DNA from: Chryseobacterium cheonjiense
GTDB lineage: Bacteria; Bacteroidota; Bacteroidia; Flavobacteriales; Weeksellaceae
Length of the DNA: 64,000 nucleotides
NCBI RefSeq assembly: GCF_012927265.1
Contig: NZ_JABBGF010000001.1
Coordinates: forward strand, 306,406-370,405
Direction: 5' to 3'
Each line of letters starts with the position of its first letter. The first letter of the stretch is position 1. The position numbers were made by a program, and so were the translations under genes. Below the pieces are notes generated by a model, which saw nothing but the letters and a program-made list of their open reading frames with translations, searched no databases and was not told the origin of the DNA. Positions 18,063 through 26,305 of this stretch are shown one piece after another.

Positions 18063-18974
18063 TTAAAAATTGCTGCTAACTGCATTAATAAAAACTTCGT
18101 TCATGCTTGGGATCTTTTCTTCAAATGATCGTACTTTTCCTACGTGGACAAGATCCAGAAGAATATCGTTTTGATTGGTTTCATTCTTTAGATCAAAGGA
18201 AATGAGATTATTTTCATATACCGGATGGGAGGTGTCATATTTTTTGATGAAATTTTCAAGTTGGATGTCATTCACGTCAGAAAGGATAATCCCGAAAATA
18301 TTTTTTTTGAATTTCTCCCTTACATCGAACACCCTTCCGTCGATGATTTTTTTGGAATTATTAATTAATGCAACATAATCACACATTTCCTCCACACTTT
18401 CCATACGGTGAGTGGATAAAATAATGGTTGTCCCGTTATTTTTAAGATCAATGATCTGATCTTTTATCAGATTGGCATTTACGGGGTCAAAACCTGAGAA
18501 AGGCTCATCCAGAATCAGTAAATTGGGTCTGTGCAGTACGGTGACAACAAACTGAATTTTTTGCGCCATACCTTTAGAAAGCTCAGAAAGTTTCTTTTTC
18601 CACCACTGATCGATATGAAGCTTGTCAAACCATTTTTTTGCTTCATTTAGAGCATCATTTTTGGTCATTCCTTTGAGTTCTCCGAAATAAAGCAGCTGGT
18701 CGCCAACGGTCATATTCTTATACAAACCTCTTTCTTCCGGCATGTAACCAATATCTTTAATATGATCCGGATTGAGTTTCTGCCCGTTAATGGTAATAGT
18801 ACCCGAATCTGCTTGAGTGATCTGATTAATAATACGGATGAATGAAGTTTTGCCCGCACCGTTCGGTCCTAAAAGGCCATATACGCTCCCTTTCGGAACA
18901 TGGATGCTGAAGTCGTCCAATGCTACTTTTTTGCCTGCATTGTAAGTCTTTCTGATATGTTCAGCTTTTAGCAT
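18063..18974 (-). CDS. ABC transporter ATP-binding protein, NatA-type
   Basis: This is the ATPase partner of the NatB-like permease. It has 303 residues: Walker A GPNGAGKTS, signature LSKGMAQKIQFV, Walker B LLILDEPFSGFDP and the H-loop STHRMESVEEM. The C-terminal region after about 220 (VNDIQLENFIKKYDTSHPVYENN) is the DUF4162-like regulatory extension seen in NatA-type ATPases. The operon order is ATPase then permease. Confidence 0.92.
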   Translation of the reverse strand: MLKAEHIRKTYNAGKKVALDDFSIHVPKGSVYGLLGPNGAGKTSFIRIINQITQADSGTITINGQKLNPDHIKDIGYMPEERGLYKNMTVGDQLLYFGELKGMTKNDALNEAKKWFDKLHIDQWWKKKLSELSKGMAQKIQFVVTVLHRPNLLILDEPFSGFDPVNANLIKDQIIDLKNNGTTIILSTHRMESVEEMCDYVALINNSKKIIDGRVFDVREKFKKNIFGIILSDVNDIQLENFIKKYDTSHPVYENNLISFDLKNETNQNDILLDLVHVGKVRSFEEKIPSMNEVFINAVSSNF

Positions 18975-19044
18975 TACATTGTTTTTACTGATTAGTATGA
19001 AAAAGTTCCGAAAGTTACGGAATTATTGAAAACAGAATAATCTA

Positions 19045-19075
19045 AAAGAAAAAATCCTGATGCTTATCAGGATTT
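19045..19075 (-). terminator. Terminator of the small T9SS-sorted protein gene
   Basis: A 10-bp stem (AAATCCTGAT at 19052-19061 with 19066-19075) and 4-nt loop begins 1 bp after the stop codon, followed on the minus strand by a T-rich run. Confidence 0.85.
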
Positions 19076-19076
19076 A

Positions 19077-19427
19077 TTATTGTTTAACGATTTGTGTAAC
19101 CTTCATTGTATTGTCGCTCAATATATAGCGTATTAAATATTTTCCTGGTTTTAATTTTTCAATATTAATTTCACCGGAGTTCATATTTACTGTATAGTTA
19201 GCAACCTGTGTACCTAAAATAGAATAGAAGGTCACACTTTTAATTTTAAGATTAGAGTCCTTTGCCTTAATAATCAGAAAATCCTTGGCAGGATTCGGAT
19301 AAGCCACAAGAACACCATCATCAGCTTTTTGAGAAAATGCTGAAGGCTCCTTTATCTGAGCTTTTGCATTGTTGGAAAATCCAACAAAAGCACCTAAAAA
19401 GATAAATAAAAGTAAAAGTTTTTTCAT
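19077..19427 (-). CDS. Minimal T9SS type A sorting-domain protein
   Basis: This 116-residue exported protein consists of a signal peptide (KKLLLLFIFLGAFVGFSNNAKAQ), about 20 residues of linker, and a complete type IX secretion C-terminal signal: VAYPNPAKDFLIIKAKD, VTFYSILGTQVA, IEKLKPGKYLIRYILSDNT and TQIVKQ. It carries almost no cargo domain. The ATG at 19427 is used; a TTG precedes it by one codon. It lies between the ABC exporter and hemB, on the opposite strand to hemB. The role is unknown, but sorting through the T9SS regulated by PorX is well supported by the domain. Confidence 0.85.
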   Translation of the reverse strand: MKKLLLLFIFLGAFVGFSNNAKAQIKEPSAFSQKADDGVLVAYPNPAKDFLIIKAKDSNLKIKSVTFYSILGTQVANYTVNMNSGEINIEKLKPGKYLIRYILSDNTMKVTQIVKQ

Positions 19428-19510
19428 CAAATTACAATTTCTATAAATATATTAAAACAAAAATAAACAATTCTACAATCTCCTGCAATATTTTTTTGTT
19501 TAAGTTGTAG

Positions 19511-19518
19511 TAAATTTG
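19511..19518 (+). promoter_or_regulatory. hemB: -7 promoter element of hemB
   Basis: TAaaTTTG, 29 bp before the hemB ATG. A TTTG at 19495-19498 is closer than the usual -33 spacing. Confidence 0.65.
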
Positions 19519-19547
19519 CATTAAATTTCATTCAAAAAGTATTCCAA

Positions 19548-20537
19548 ATGATACATTCAAGAAATAGAAGACTGAGAGTAAATGAATCTGTCAGAAGTCT
19601 GGTAAGAGAATGCTCCCTTACTACAAGTGATTTCGTAATGCCGATCTTCGTAATGGAGGGCGAAAACAAAGAAGAACCGATTGCATCAATGCCCGGAATT
19701 TTCAGGCGAAGCATTGATCTTACGGTGAAAGAATGTAAGGAATTATTTTCTTTAGGAGTAAAAGCAGTCAATTTGTATATGAAAGTTTCAGATCATCTTA
19801 AAGACAATACCGGAAAAGAAGCCTGGAACAAAAACGGATTAATGCAGAATACCATCAGAGCTATAAAAGATGCAGTTCCGGAAATGGTAATTATGCCTGA
19901 TGTGGCACTTGATCCTTATTCAGTTTATGGCCACGACGGTATTATCGAAAATGGTAAAATTATCAATGATGCTACCAATGATGCTTTGGCAAGAATGTCG
20001 GTTTCGCATGCAGAAGCCGGAGCGGATATTGTGGCGCCAAGTGATATGATGGACGGAAGGGTTCAGGTAATCCGTGAAGCATTGGAAGAAAGCGGATTTA
20101 CGGATGTCGGGATTTTAAGTTATGCGGCAAAATATGCCAGCTCGTTTTATGGTCCTTTCAGAAGTGCTTTAGACAGTGCGCCGAAAGATAATATGGAAAT
20201 TCCGAAAGATAAAAAAACATACCAGATGGACTTTCATAATGCGCGTGAAGCAATGAACGAAGTTTTTAAAGATATTGAAGAAGGGGCAGATATTATCATG
20301 ATCAAACCGGGGCTTCCATACCTGGATATTGTTTCTAAAGTTCGTGAGGCTATTGACCTTCCGATAGCGGTATACAATGTAAGTGGGGAATACGCCATGG
20401 TAAAAGCTGCTGCACAGAACGGATGGCTGGATAATGATAAAACCATTATTGAAAGCCTTACGTGCTTTAAAAGGGCCGGAGCCGATATGATATTCACGTA
20501 TTTTGCCAAAGAAGCGGCAATGATTTTGAATAGATAA
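19548..20537 (+). CDS. hemB: Delta-aminolevulinic acid dehydratase (porphobilinogen synthase)
   Basis: HemB condenses two 5-aminolevulinate molecules to porphobilinogen in heme synthesis. At 329 residues it has normal length. It has the N-terminal RRLRVNESVRSLVRE, FVMPIFV, MPDVALDPYSVYGHDG and APSDMMDGRV. The two Schiff-base lysines lie in SYAAKYASSFYGPFR and IMIKPGLPYLDIV. The metal-site region reads PDVALDPYSVYGHDGI, without the cysteines of zinc-type enzymes, which suggests the Mg-dependent class. It is a single gene with its own promoter and terminator. Confidence 0.97.
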   Translation: MIHSRNRRLRVNESVRSLVRECSLTTSDFVMPIFVMEGENKEEPIASMPGIFRRSIDLTVKECKELFSLGVKAVNLYMKVSDHLKDNTGKEAWNKNGLMQNTIRAIKDAVPEMVIMPDVALDPYSVYGHDGIIENGKIINDATNDALARMSVSHAEAGADIVAPSDMMDGRVQVIREALEESGFTDVGILSYAAKYASSFYGPFRSALDSAPKDNMEIPKDKKTYQMDFHNAREAMNEVFKDIEEGADIIMIKPGLPYLDIVSKVREAIDLPIAVYNVSGEYAMVKAAAQNGWLDNDKTIIESLTCFKRAGADMIFTYFAKEAAMILNR

Positions 20538-20561
20538 TTCCATCAGTGATAATTACTGAAA

Positions 20562-20585
20562 AACACCTCAGTTGAGGTGTTTTTA
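20562..20585 (+). terminator. hemB: Terminator of hemB
   Basis: AACACCTC (20562-20569) pairs with GAGGTGTT (20574-20581), with a 4-nt loop and trailing T's. Confidence 0.85.
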
Positions 20586-20624
20586 AATTTTAGTGTTTGT
20601 GTAAAGTAAAACGTTTACATTTTA

Positions 20625-20632
20625 TATATTTG
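20625..20632 (+). promoter_or_regulatory. lptB: -7 promoter element of lptB
   Basis: TAtaTTTG lies only 4 bp before the ATG at 20637, so the transcript would start at or next to the start codon. A TTTG at 20596-20599 may be the -33 element, with a long spacer (25 bp). Confidence 0.6.
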
Positions 20633-20636
20633 CTTT

Positions 20637-21698
20637 ATGATTTTACGAGGAGAAAACTTAATCAAAGAATACGGTCCGAAAAAAGTTGTAAAAGGCGTAT
20701 CTGTACAGGTTCAGCAGGGAGAGATTGTTGGATTGCTCGGCCCGAACGGAGCCGGAAAAACCACTTCTTTTTATATGATTGTAGGATTGGTTAAGCCTAC
20801 TTCGGGAAAGATTTTTCTGGATAAGCAGGAAATCACAACCGATGCCATGTATCGTCGGGCGCAAAAAGGTATCGGATATCTGGCGCAGGAAGCCTCTGTT
20901 TTCCGTAAACTTTCCGTGGAGGAAAATATTATGGGGGTTTTGCAGCTTACCAAGCTTTCGAAAAGGGAACAACAGATCAAATGTGACGAACTGATCGAGG
21001 AATTTTCATTACAGCATGTCCGTAAAAACAGAGGAGATCTTTTATCTGGAGGAGAGCGTCGTAGAACCGAAATCGCACGCTGCCTTGCTACCGATCCGAG
21101 TTTTATCCTTTTGGATGAACCTTTTGCAGGAGTAGACCCGATTGCCGTTGAAGATATCCAAAAAATCGTAAGAAGCCTGGTTGATAAAAACATCGGAATT
21201 CTTATTACTGATCACAACGTGCAGCAGACGCTTGCTATTACCAACAAAACATACATCATGTTTGAAGGGAGAATCCTGAAGGAAGGCCTTCCAGAAGAGC
21301 TGGCCAACGATCCGCAGGTAAGGGAAGCTTATTTGGGAGAAAACTTTGTGTATCAGAGTATTTTGGATAAGCCTAAAAAGAAAAACTATGCCTATAATAT
21401 TTGGGCAGGAAACTTCGATTCCAAAGCACAGCTGCAGGAATTTGTGAACCAGAACTTTGCGCAGTTTGATGACCTCAGGTTAATGTACGGTTTTGAAGAC
21501 ATCAGCTTCGCTTCATTGGGAAACTCAGAAATCCAGCATATTTTTAATGATGTAGTGGATAAAACCGCCAATAATGCTTTTGTATTTCAGAAAAAAGAAA
21601 TCAATTCCCAATACTCATTGGAGCAGGCTGAAGCAGAATCTAAAGCTGCGAGCAGAGAGGAACTGCATTATCTTACAACTTATGTATTCGAAAATTAA
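20637..21698 (+). CDS. lptB: LPS export ABC ATPase LptB with extra C-terminal domain
   Basis: LptB powers extraction of LPS from the inner membrane with LptFGC. Residues 1-240 are a full LptB: Walker A GPNGAGKTTS, Q-loop YLAQEASVFRKLSVEENI, signature LSGGERRRTEIAR, Walker B FILLDEPFAGVDP, H-loop ITDHNV and the end YLGENFVYQ, where most LptB proteins stop. Here the frame continues for 113 residues (21357-21695) with a separate domain beginning KNYAYNIWAGNFDSKAQLQ, resembling in its first strand the Imm22-type small alpha/beta fold. That resemblance is from memory of the family pattern and is weak. The start matches the family N-terminus. The downstream spacer has a terminator before the MsbA-like gene. 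Confidence 0.92.
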   Translation: MILRGENLIKEYGPKKVVKGVSVQVQQGEIVGLLGPNGAGKTTSFYMIVGLVKPTSGKIFLDKQEITTDAMYRRAQKGIGYLAQEASVFRKLSVEENIMGVLQLTKLSKREQQIKCDELIEEFSLQHVRKNRGDLLSGGERRRTEIARCLATDPSFILLDEPFAGVDPIAVEDIQKIVRSLVDKNIGILITDHNVQQTLAITNKTYIMFEGRILKEGLPEELANDPQVREAYLGENFVYQSILDKPKKKNYAYNIWAGNFDSKAQLQEFVNQNFAQFDDLRLMYGFEDISFASLGNSEIQHIFNDVVDKTANNAFVFQKKEINSQYSLEQAEAESKAASREELHYLTTYVFEN

Positions 21699-21727
21699 TT
21701 AAAGCATATATTTGCTGAAAATAGAAT

Positions 21728-21763
21728 AAAACGTACCTTTTCTCTGTAAAACGGTACGTTTTT
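21728..21763 (+). terminator. lptB: Terminator of lptB
   Basis: AAAACGTACC (21728-21737) pairs with GGTACGTTTT (21753-21762); the 15-nt loop is followed by T's. Confidence 0.8.
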
Positions 21764-21780
21764 CAATTAAAAGAATTTGT

Positions 21781-23586
21781 ATGGCAAAACCATTCAACAG
21801 AACGGTAACCTTATTCGGAATTTATAAACAGTTGGTTCCCTTTATCAGGCCATATCGCCTGATGATTTACGGAACCTTGTTTCTTACATTTCTGGGTGCA
21901 CTCGCTGCCCAGGTAAACCCATTGGTACTAAAATATACGGTCGATGAAGTTACAAAGCTTACCCGTCTTCCGCATCCGATGTCGGAAGGCATTCATGTGC
22001 TTGTTATAATTTCGGTTATTTTATTGGGCAAAGAATTGCTGAATATTTTCATCAATTTCGGACAGAAATTTTACGGTGAAAAAATAAGGATTAATGTAAG
22101 CTCAGTTTTGGCTCAGTCGGCCATCGACAAAATCCTTACCTATCGTGTTGCGTATTTTAATGATGAAAATCACGAATCGGGAAAACTGCAGATCAGAATA
22201 GACAGAGGAATTGAAAGTTTAACGAGGCTGGTTCAAAACTTTTTTATTGATATGCTGCCTTTGTTTTCGAACGCGATCATTGCTTTAATCATCATGTATT
22301 TGCAGAATGTGTATGTCGGAATAGTTTCTACGATTATTGTTCCCATTTATTTTTATGTCAGTTCTTTACAGGCGAAAAAACTGAGTGGCGTAAGGAGAAT
22401 ATTGAGAAACCAGCGTGAGCAGAAAACTTCGGGATTATTGAATCTGATTAATTCCATTATGGTGATTAAAAGTTTTGTACGGGAAAAATTTGAAGGGAAA
22501 AAGCAATACGATCTTCAGATGCAGCTGATGGAAAGCCAGATGTTTACCCGGAAAACGAATTTTATTTATGATGGATTAAAAACATTTATCGAGCAGTTTG
22601 GTGTAGTTCTCATCATCCTTTTAACGGTTTACTTAGTATTGGATCAGCAGATGACCATCGGAGCGATTATGCTACATATCATGCTTTTTAATAATGTTTC
22701 GGCGCCGATCCGACAGCTTCACAGGATTTATGATGATATGAATGATGCCATGATTTATGCTGAAGGCTATTTCGATATCTTAAATGCCGACAATGAAAAA
22801 GAACCCAATGGTAATTTTGTTGAAAAAGAGATCAAAGGAAATTTTGAATTAAAAAATATCAATTTTACTTATCCCAACGGAACCCAGGCGCTGCATGATG
22901 TTTCCATGAAAATTGAAAACGGGAAAACAACGGCACTTGTCGGTCTCAGCGGAGCCGGAAAATCTACCATTATCAATCTTTTATGCAAATTTTATCTTCC
23001 TGATTCAGGTGAAATTATTTTAGATGGAGTTGATTTAAATAATTTTAATAACACTTTTCTCAGAAATGATCTTGGATTGGTACTGCAGAAAAACCATATT
23101 TTCCAGGGCAGCATTGAAGACAATATCCGGTATGGAAATATGAATGCAACATTTCAGGAAATTGAAGAAGCAGCCAAAAAAGCATATCTTCATGAGCAGA
23201 TTATGGATTTACCCGATGGCTATAAGCATGATGCCACACAGCTTTCCGGAGGGCAACAGCAAAGAATTGCTATCGCCAGGTTATTTTTAAAAGATCCGCC
23301 GATTATTTTCCTTGATGAGCCCACAGCAAGTCTGGATGCCATCGCAACAGAACAGATCAAAAATTCATTAGATGCCATCAAAGAAGGCAGAACAGTGATT
23401 ATCATTTCGCATTCTTTATCTCAGATTTTAGATTCAGATAAAATTTATGTGATGAAAAAAGGAAGGGTGGTGGAAAGCGGAACTCACGATGAACTCGTAC
23501 AGATCAATGGAACGTACCGTGAAATTTTTGATGCTTCTGCAAGAAGCCTTAATCTGGACAAACTTGTAAGCAGCTTTAATAAATAA
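21781..23586 (+). CDS. ABC exporter, MsbA/multidrug type (TMD-NBD fusion)
   Basis: This 601-residue half-transporter has an N-terminal six-helix domain (about 20-320; helices such as LMIYGTLFLTFLGALAAQV and VLVIISVILLGKELLNIFI) and a C-terminal nucleotide-binding domain. The latter has FTYPNGTQALHDVSM, Walker A GLSGAGKSTI, Q-loop VLQKNHIFQGSIEDNI, signature LSGGQQQRIAIAR, Walker B IIFLDEPTASLD and H-loop ISHSL. It follows lptB, which fits an MsbA-like lipid flippase, but multidrug exporters have the same layout and the substrate is not certain. No clear promoter was found in the 18 bp after the lptB terminator. Confidence 0.9.
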   Translation: MAKPFNRTVTLFGIYKQLVPFIRPYRLMIYGTLFLTFLGALAAQVNPLVLKYTVDEVTKLTRLPHPMSEGIHVLVIISVILLGKELLNIFINFGQKFYGEKIRINVSSVLAQSAIDKILTYRVAYFNDENHESGKLQIRIDRGIESLTRLVQNFFIDMLPLFSNAIIALIIMYLQNVYVGIVSTIIVPIYFYVSSLQAKKLSGVRRILRNQREQKTSGLLNLINSIMVIKSFVREKFEGKKQYDLQMQLMESQMFTRKTNFIYDGLKTFIEQFGVVLIILLTVYLVLDQQMTIGAIMLHIMLFNNVSAPIRQLHRIYDDMNDAMIYAEGYFDILNADNEKEPNGNFVEKEIKGNFELKNINFTYPNGTQALHDVSMKIENGKTTALVGLSGAGKSTIINLLCKFYLPDSGEIILDGVDLNNFNNTFLRNDLGLVLQKNHIFQGSIEDNIRYGNMNATFQEIEEAAKKAYLHEQIMDLPDGYKHDATQLSGGQQQRIAIARLFLKDPPIIFLDEPTASLDAIATEQIKNSLDAIKEGRTVIIISHSLSQILDSDKIYVMKKGRVVESGTHDELVQINGTYREIFDASARSLNLDKLVSSFNK

Positions 23587-23660
23587 CAATAATACTGTAC
23601 AGTTTATAGTTTGCTGCCATCAACGATTAATCATCATTTATCAATCATCATTTATAAAAA

Positions 23661-24629
23661 ATGAACGATCATTATCTTAAAAAGCTTGACCGCGTTACTG
23701 CAATCCTTACTCAATTGCAGTCAAAACCTATTGTAAGAGCTCAGGATCTTGCCCAAAAGTTCGATGTAAGTGTAAGAACGATCTATCGTGATATTAAAAC
23801 ACTGGAAAATGCAGGAATTCCCATCATCGGGGAAGCAGGAAGCGGTTATTCTTTGATGGACGGATACAAGCTTCCGCCGGTAATGTTTACCAAAGAAGAG
23901 GTGCTGAGTTTTATCACGGCTGAAAAGCTCATGCAGAAATTTTCCCATCAGAGTTTGGGAAGCCATTACAGAACTGCCATGGAAAAAGTGCGCTCCGTTC
24001 TTAAATATTCAGATAAAAATCTCATACAGAATATCGAGAAGCAGATTGATATCTTTAATTATTATCCTGAAACAGAAGATCACATCAAAGATATTCTCCC
24101 AATTATTTTGGAAAGCATTGCCGAAAAACGACAGCTGACTATGGAATATAAAACCATTGACGGAAGTATTTCCATGAGGACCATTGAAGCGGTAGGCGTT
24201 TTCTTTGAGTTTAACTATTGGTACATTATGGCTTTCTGTACGTTGCGTAACGATTTCAGACAATTCAGGGTCGACAGGATTTTACAGATTTTTAAAACCC
24301 AGAATCCTTTTCTTCAGGAATATGGCCAGATCAATGACTACCGGCAAAATGCAAACGGAAATAAAACCATCGTAAAACTTTTGGTTGAAAAAAAGATCAT
24401 CAATCACCTTTCCAACTCCAAAAAATATTACGGCTTAATTGAAGAAAAGGAAACCGAGGAAGGTATGGAACTCACTTTTGAAACAGAATGGATCACAGAC
24501 GGATTTCCACGATGGCTGATTACTTTTGCCGATTATGCTACCATCCTGGAACCGGAGATTCTTAAAATAAGACTGTCCGAACTTCTTACCGATATTTCCA
24601 CAAAACATCAAAAAACCCCAGCAAACTGA
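23661..24629 (+). CDS. HTH/WYL-domain transcriptional regulator (YafY family)
   Basis: This is a 322-residue cytoplasmic regulator. The N-terminal winged helix (about 1-65; DRVTAILTQLQSKPIVRAQDLAQKFDVSVRTIYRDIKTLENAGIP in pieces) ends in RTIYRDIKTLE, typical of DeoR-like HTH_11. The middle and C-terminal part contains the WYL module (TMEYKTIDGSISMRTIEAVG, FNYWYIMAFCTLRNDFRQFRVDRI), whose NYWYIMAFC segment is the ligand-sensing core, and a C-terminal extension. It is convergent with the DinB-family gene; such regulator-DinB pairs are frequent in this group. Its ligand is unknown. Confidence 0.85.
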   Translation: MNDHYLKKLDRVTAILTQLQSKPIVRAQDLAQKFDVSVRTIYRDIKTLENAGIPIIGEAGSGYSLMDGYKLPPVMFTKEEVLSFITAEKLMQKFSHQSLGSHYRTAMEKVRSVLKYSDKNLIQNIEKQIDIFNYYPETEDHIKDILPIILESIAEKRQLTMEYKTIDGSISMRTIEAVGVFFEFNYWYIMAFCTLRNDFRQFRVDRILQIFKTQNPFLQEYGQINDYRQNANGNKTIVKLLVEKKIINHLSNSKKYYGLIEEKETEEGMELTFETEWITDGFPRWLITFADYATILEPEILKIRLSELLTDISTKHQKTPAN

Positions 24630-24640
24630 TGCTGAGGTTG
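24614..24640. terminator. Possible shared terminator of the WYL regulator and DinB genes
   Basis: A 10-bp stem with one mismatch (24614-24623 and 24630-24639) overlaps the end of the WYL gene. The T tract is weak. Confidence 0.4.
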
Positions 24641-24738
24641 TTGCAAATTTAATTATAGAATTGTAAGATTTTAAACAATTGATGTTTTGGATGTATGGTT
24701 AATCAATGCCCGCAATCTGTAGAGCGGCATCAGAAAGC

Positions 24739-25230
24739 TTAAAATCTCTCCCAAAAAAAAGGCGGTTCCATTCCAAGCGCTCTCAGGTAAACGTAGCCCT
24801 GTCCGCGGTGATGAATTTCATTATCCACGAAATACAGGATATTCTGGTAAACAGGAAACTCATACTGTCCGAATAAATTGAATGTTTCCTGGAAACGTTC
24901 TTCCGAGATTTGTCCAAAATAACGGTTGATCACTTCTGTTTCTTCATCCCATTTCTTCAGCAGCTCTGCCTTCGTTGTAGGATTAAAACCTTCTTCGTTA
25001 TACGCTTTCATATTTTTCTCTACAATCCCTTTCAGAGCCGGACCGCCGATGCTGATCAGTTCCACGGCCAGTTTTGCAAAAGGTCTCATGCCGCCAACGG
25101 AAAATTCAAAAAGTTCTTTTTCAGGAAAAGCTTCGATTACTCTTCTTGTAAGGTTTCGGTGTCCCTGCCAATGTTCAAGAAGTTGCTCAGAGGTCATGAA
25201 TTGTTTGGTGTTAATTGCTGTAGTTGTCAT
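24739..25230 (-). CDS. DinB-family metalloprotein
   Basis: This 163-residue DinB/YfiT-like four-helix protein belongs to a family with a three-His metal site used by several thiol-dependent transferases. LLEHWQGHRNLTRRVIEAFP, the mid-helix region and the late VDNEIHHRGQGYVYLRALGMEPPFFWERF (HHRGQ) are the recognisable elements. No signal peptide. Its promoter is on the minus strand at 25259-25266. It is convergent with the WYL regulator, which may control it. The substrate is unknown. Confidence 0.82.
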   Translation of the reverse strand: MTTTAINTKQFMTSEQLLEHWQGHRNLTRRVIEAFPEKELFEFSVGGMRPFAKLAVELISIGGPALKGIVEKNMKAYNEEGFNPTTKAELLKKWDEETEVINRYFGQISEERFQETFNLFGQYEFPVYQNILYFVDNEIHHRGQGYVYLRALGMEPPFFWERF

Positions 25231-25258
25231 AATTTTAATTTGTTTGTTATTGTTGATA

Positions 25259-25266
25259 CAAAGATA
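25259..25266 (-). promoter_or_regulatory. -7 promoter element of DinB gene
   Basis: On the minus strand TAtcTTTG lies 28 bp before the ATG at 25230. Confidence 0.6.
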
Positions 25267-25457
25267 AAACCGGTTGATGACAACAGTTTGTCAGTAGGAA
25301 TTTCGGGGTTGAAATTTTTTTTAGTTGTCTAAAATATTTTGCAGGTTTTCTTCGTTACAACTATGTATTATGCAATGTTAGGTAAATAATAACTTGAAAG
25401 TGGTCGGTCTTTAAGACCGATCATTTTAATTCGGAACATTTGGAAACAAGTCTTTTT

Positions 25458-25570
25458 AAGGAGCTTATTCCCGCTCTCCGCACTCGCTATTTCTAAGTTT
25501 CGGCGGCGAAGCCGCCGCCGAAACTTAGAAATGAGCTCAAACAATCGCTGCGATCGGGGCTAGGGTTTTG
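25458..25570. repeat. Structured intergenic repeat A, copy 1
   Basis: A left flank GGAGCTTATTCCCGCTCTC and right flank GAGCTCAAAC...CGATCGGGGCTAGGG enclose a 19-bp perfect stem (ATTTCTAAGTTTCGGCGGC at 25489-25507 with 25514-25532). Copies 2 (37766-37878) and 3 (49441-49560) share the flanks, but the stems differ in sequence and are again perfectly self-complementary. CCCG (25470-25473) can pair with CGGG (25555-25558). It lies in the 505-bp gap between DinB and the cobalamin adenosyltransferase gene. No ORF is present. Confidence 0.85.
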
Positions 25571-25662
25571 TCAATGATACAAATACTGGTGAAAATCTTG
25601 AATAGAATCATTGATTGACTTTATAACATAACAGCCGATGGCTGACTTAATATCTACAGCCC

Positions 25663-25686
25663 GGTGGCTGAGGCTCTCGAAGCCAC
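25663..25686 (-). repeat. REP-like repeat C, single copy
   Basis: A 24-bp element, in reverse orientation GTGGCTTCGAGAGCCTCAGC plus CACC, with GTGGCT/AGCCAC ends forming an imperfect hairpin. It matches both halves of the pair at 33076-33161. A partial GCCGATGGCT element lies just upstream (25633-25642). Confidence 0.7.
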
Positions 25687-25735
25687 ATTCTTAACCAAAC
25701 TTGTAAACCTTACAGGAAAAAACTAATTTAGTACG

Positions 25736-26305
25736 ATGAAAATTTACACAAAAACAGGAGACAAAGGTCAGACTGCATTGTATGGCGGAACACGAGTATC
25801 AAAAGCCAGTGCAAGAGTCGACAGCTATGGAAATATAGACGAACTGAATTCATTTATCGGGATTGCCAAAAGCCATATTCAGGATGATGAAGTTTTAAAA
25901 CAACTGAAGAAAATTCAGTTTGATTTATTCACAGTAGGTTCAGAAGCAGCTACTCCCGTTGACAAGTTGATGCTGGCTAACGGAAAATCACGTCTGCCAT
26001 TAATTATTTCCGATACTGAAATCGAAGAATTGGAGAACTGGATGGATGATTTCGATGAAAAACTTGAACCGCTCCAGTTTTTCATCCTTCCCGGTGGTGG
26101 AAAAGCAGCGACTTTTTTGCACGCAGCAAGAACAATTTGTCGAAGAGCAGAACGTTCTCTTGTTTTCCTCAACGAATCGGAAGAAGTAAGACCTGAACTG
26201 ATAAAATACCTGAACCGTCTTTCAGACTATCTGTTCGTTCTCGCGAGATATATTTCAAAAATCAACAACGAACCGGAAGAATACTGGAACCCGAATGAAA
26301 GATAA
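25736..26305 (+). CDS. PduO-type ATP:cob(I)alamin adenosyltransferase
   Basis: This enzyme makes adenosylcobalamin from cob(I)alamin and ATP in the cytoplasm. It has 189 residues and the complete PduO-type motif set: KIYTKTGDKGQTALYGGTRV (ATP loop), ARVDSYGNIDELNSFIG, ILPGGGKAATFLHAARTICRRAERSL and YLNRLSDYLFVLARY. It overlaps the thiamine pyrophosphokinase gene by 11 bp, so the two cofactor genes are translationally coupled. No cobalamin riboswitch is visible in the upstream gap, which instead contains repeats. Confidence 0.94.
   Translation: MKIYTKTGDKGQTALYGGTRVSKASARVDSYGNIDELNSFIGIAKSHIQDDEVLKQLKKIQFDLFTVGSEAATPVDKLMLANGKSRLPLIISDTEIEELENWMDDFDEKLEPLQFFILPGGGKAATFLHAARTICRRAERSLVFLNESEEVRPELIKYLNRLSDYLFVLARYISKINNEPEEYWNPNER

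Noticed and set aside
25231..25735. Cobalamin riboswitch ahead of the adenosyltransferase gene
   Set aside because: The gap is explained by repeats A and C; no B12-box-like conserved core was found.
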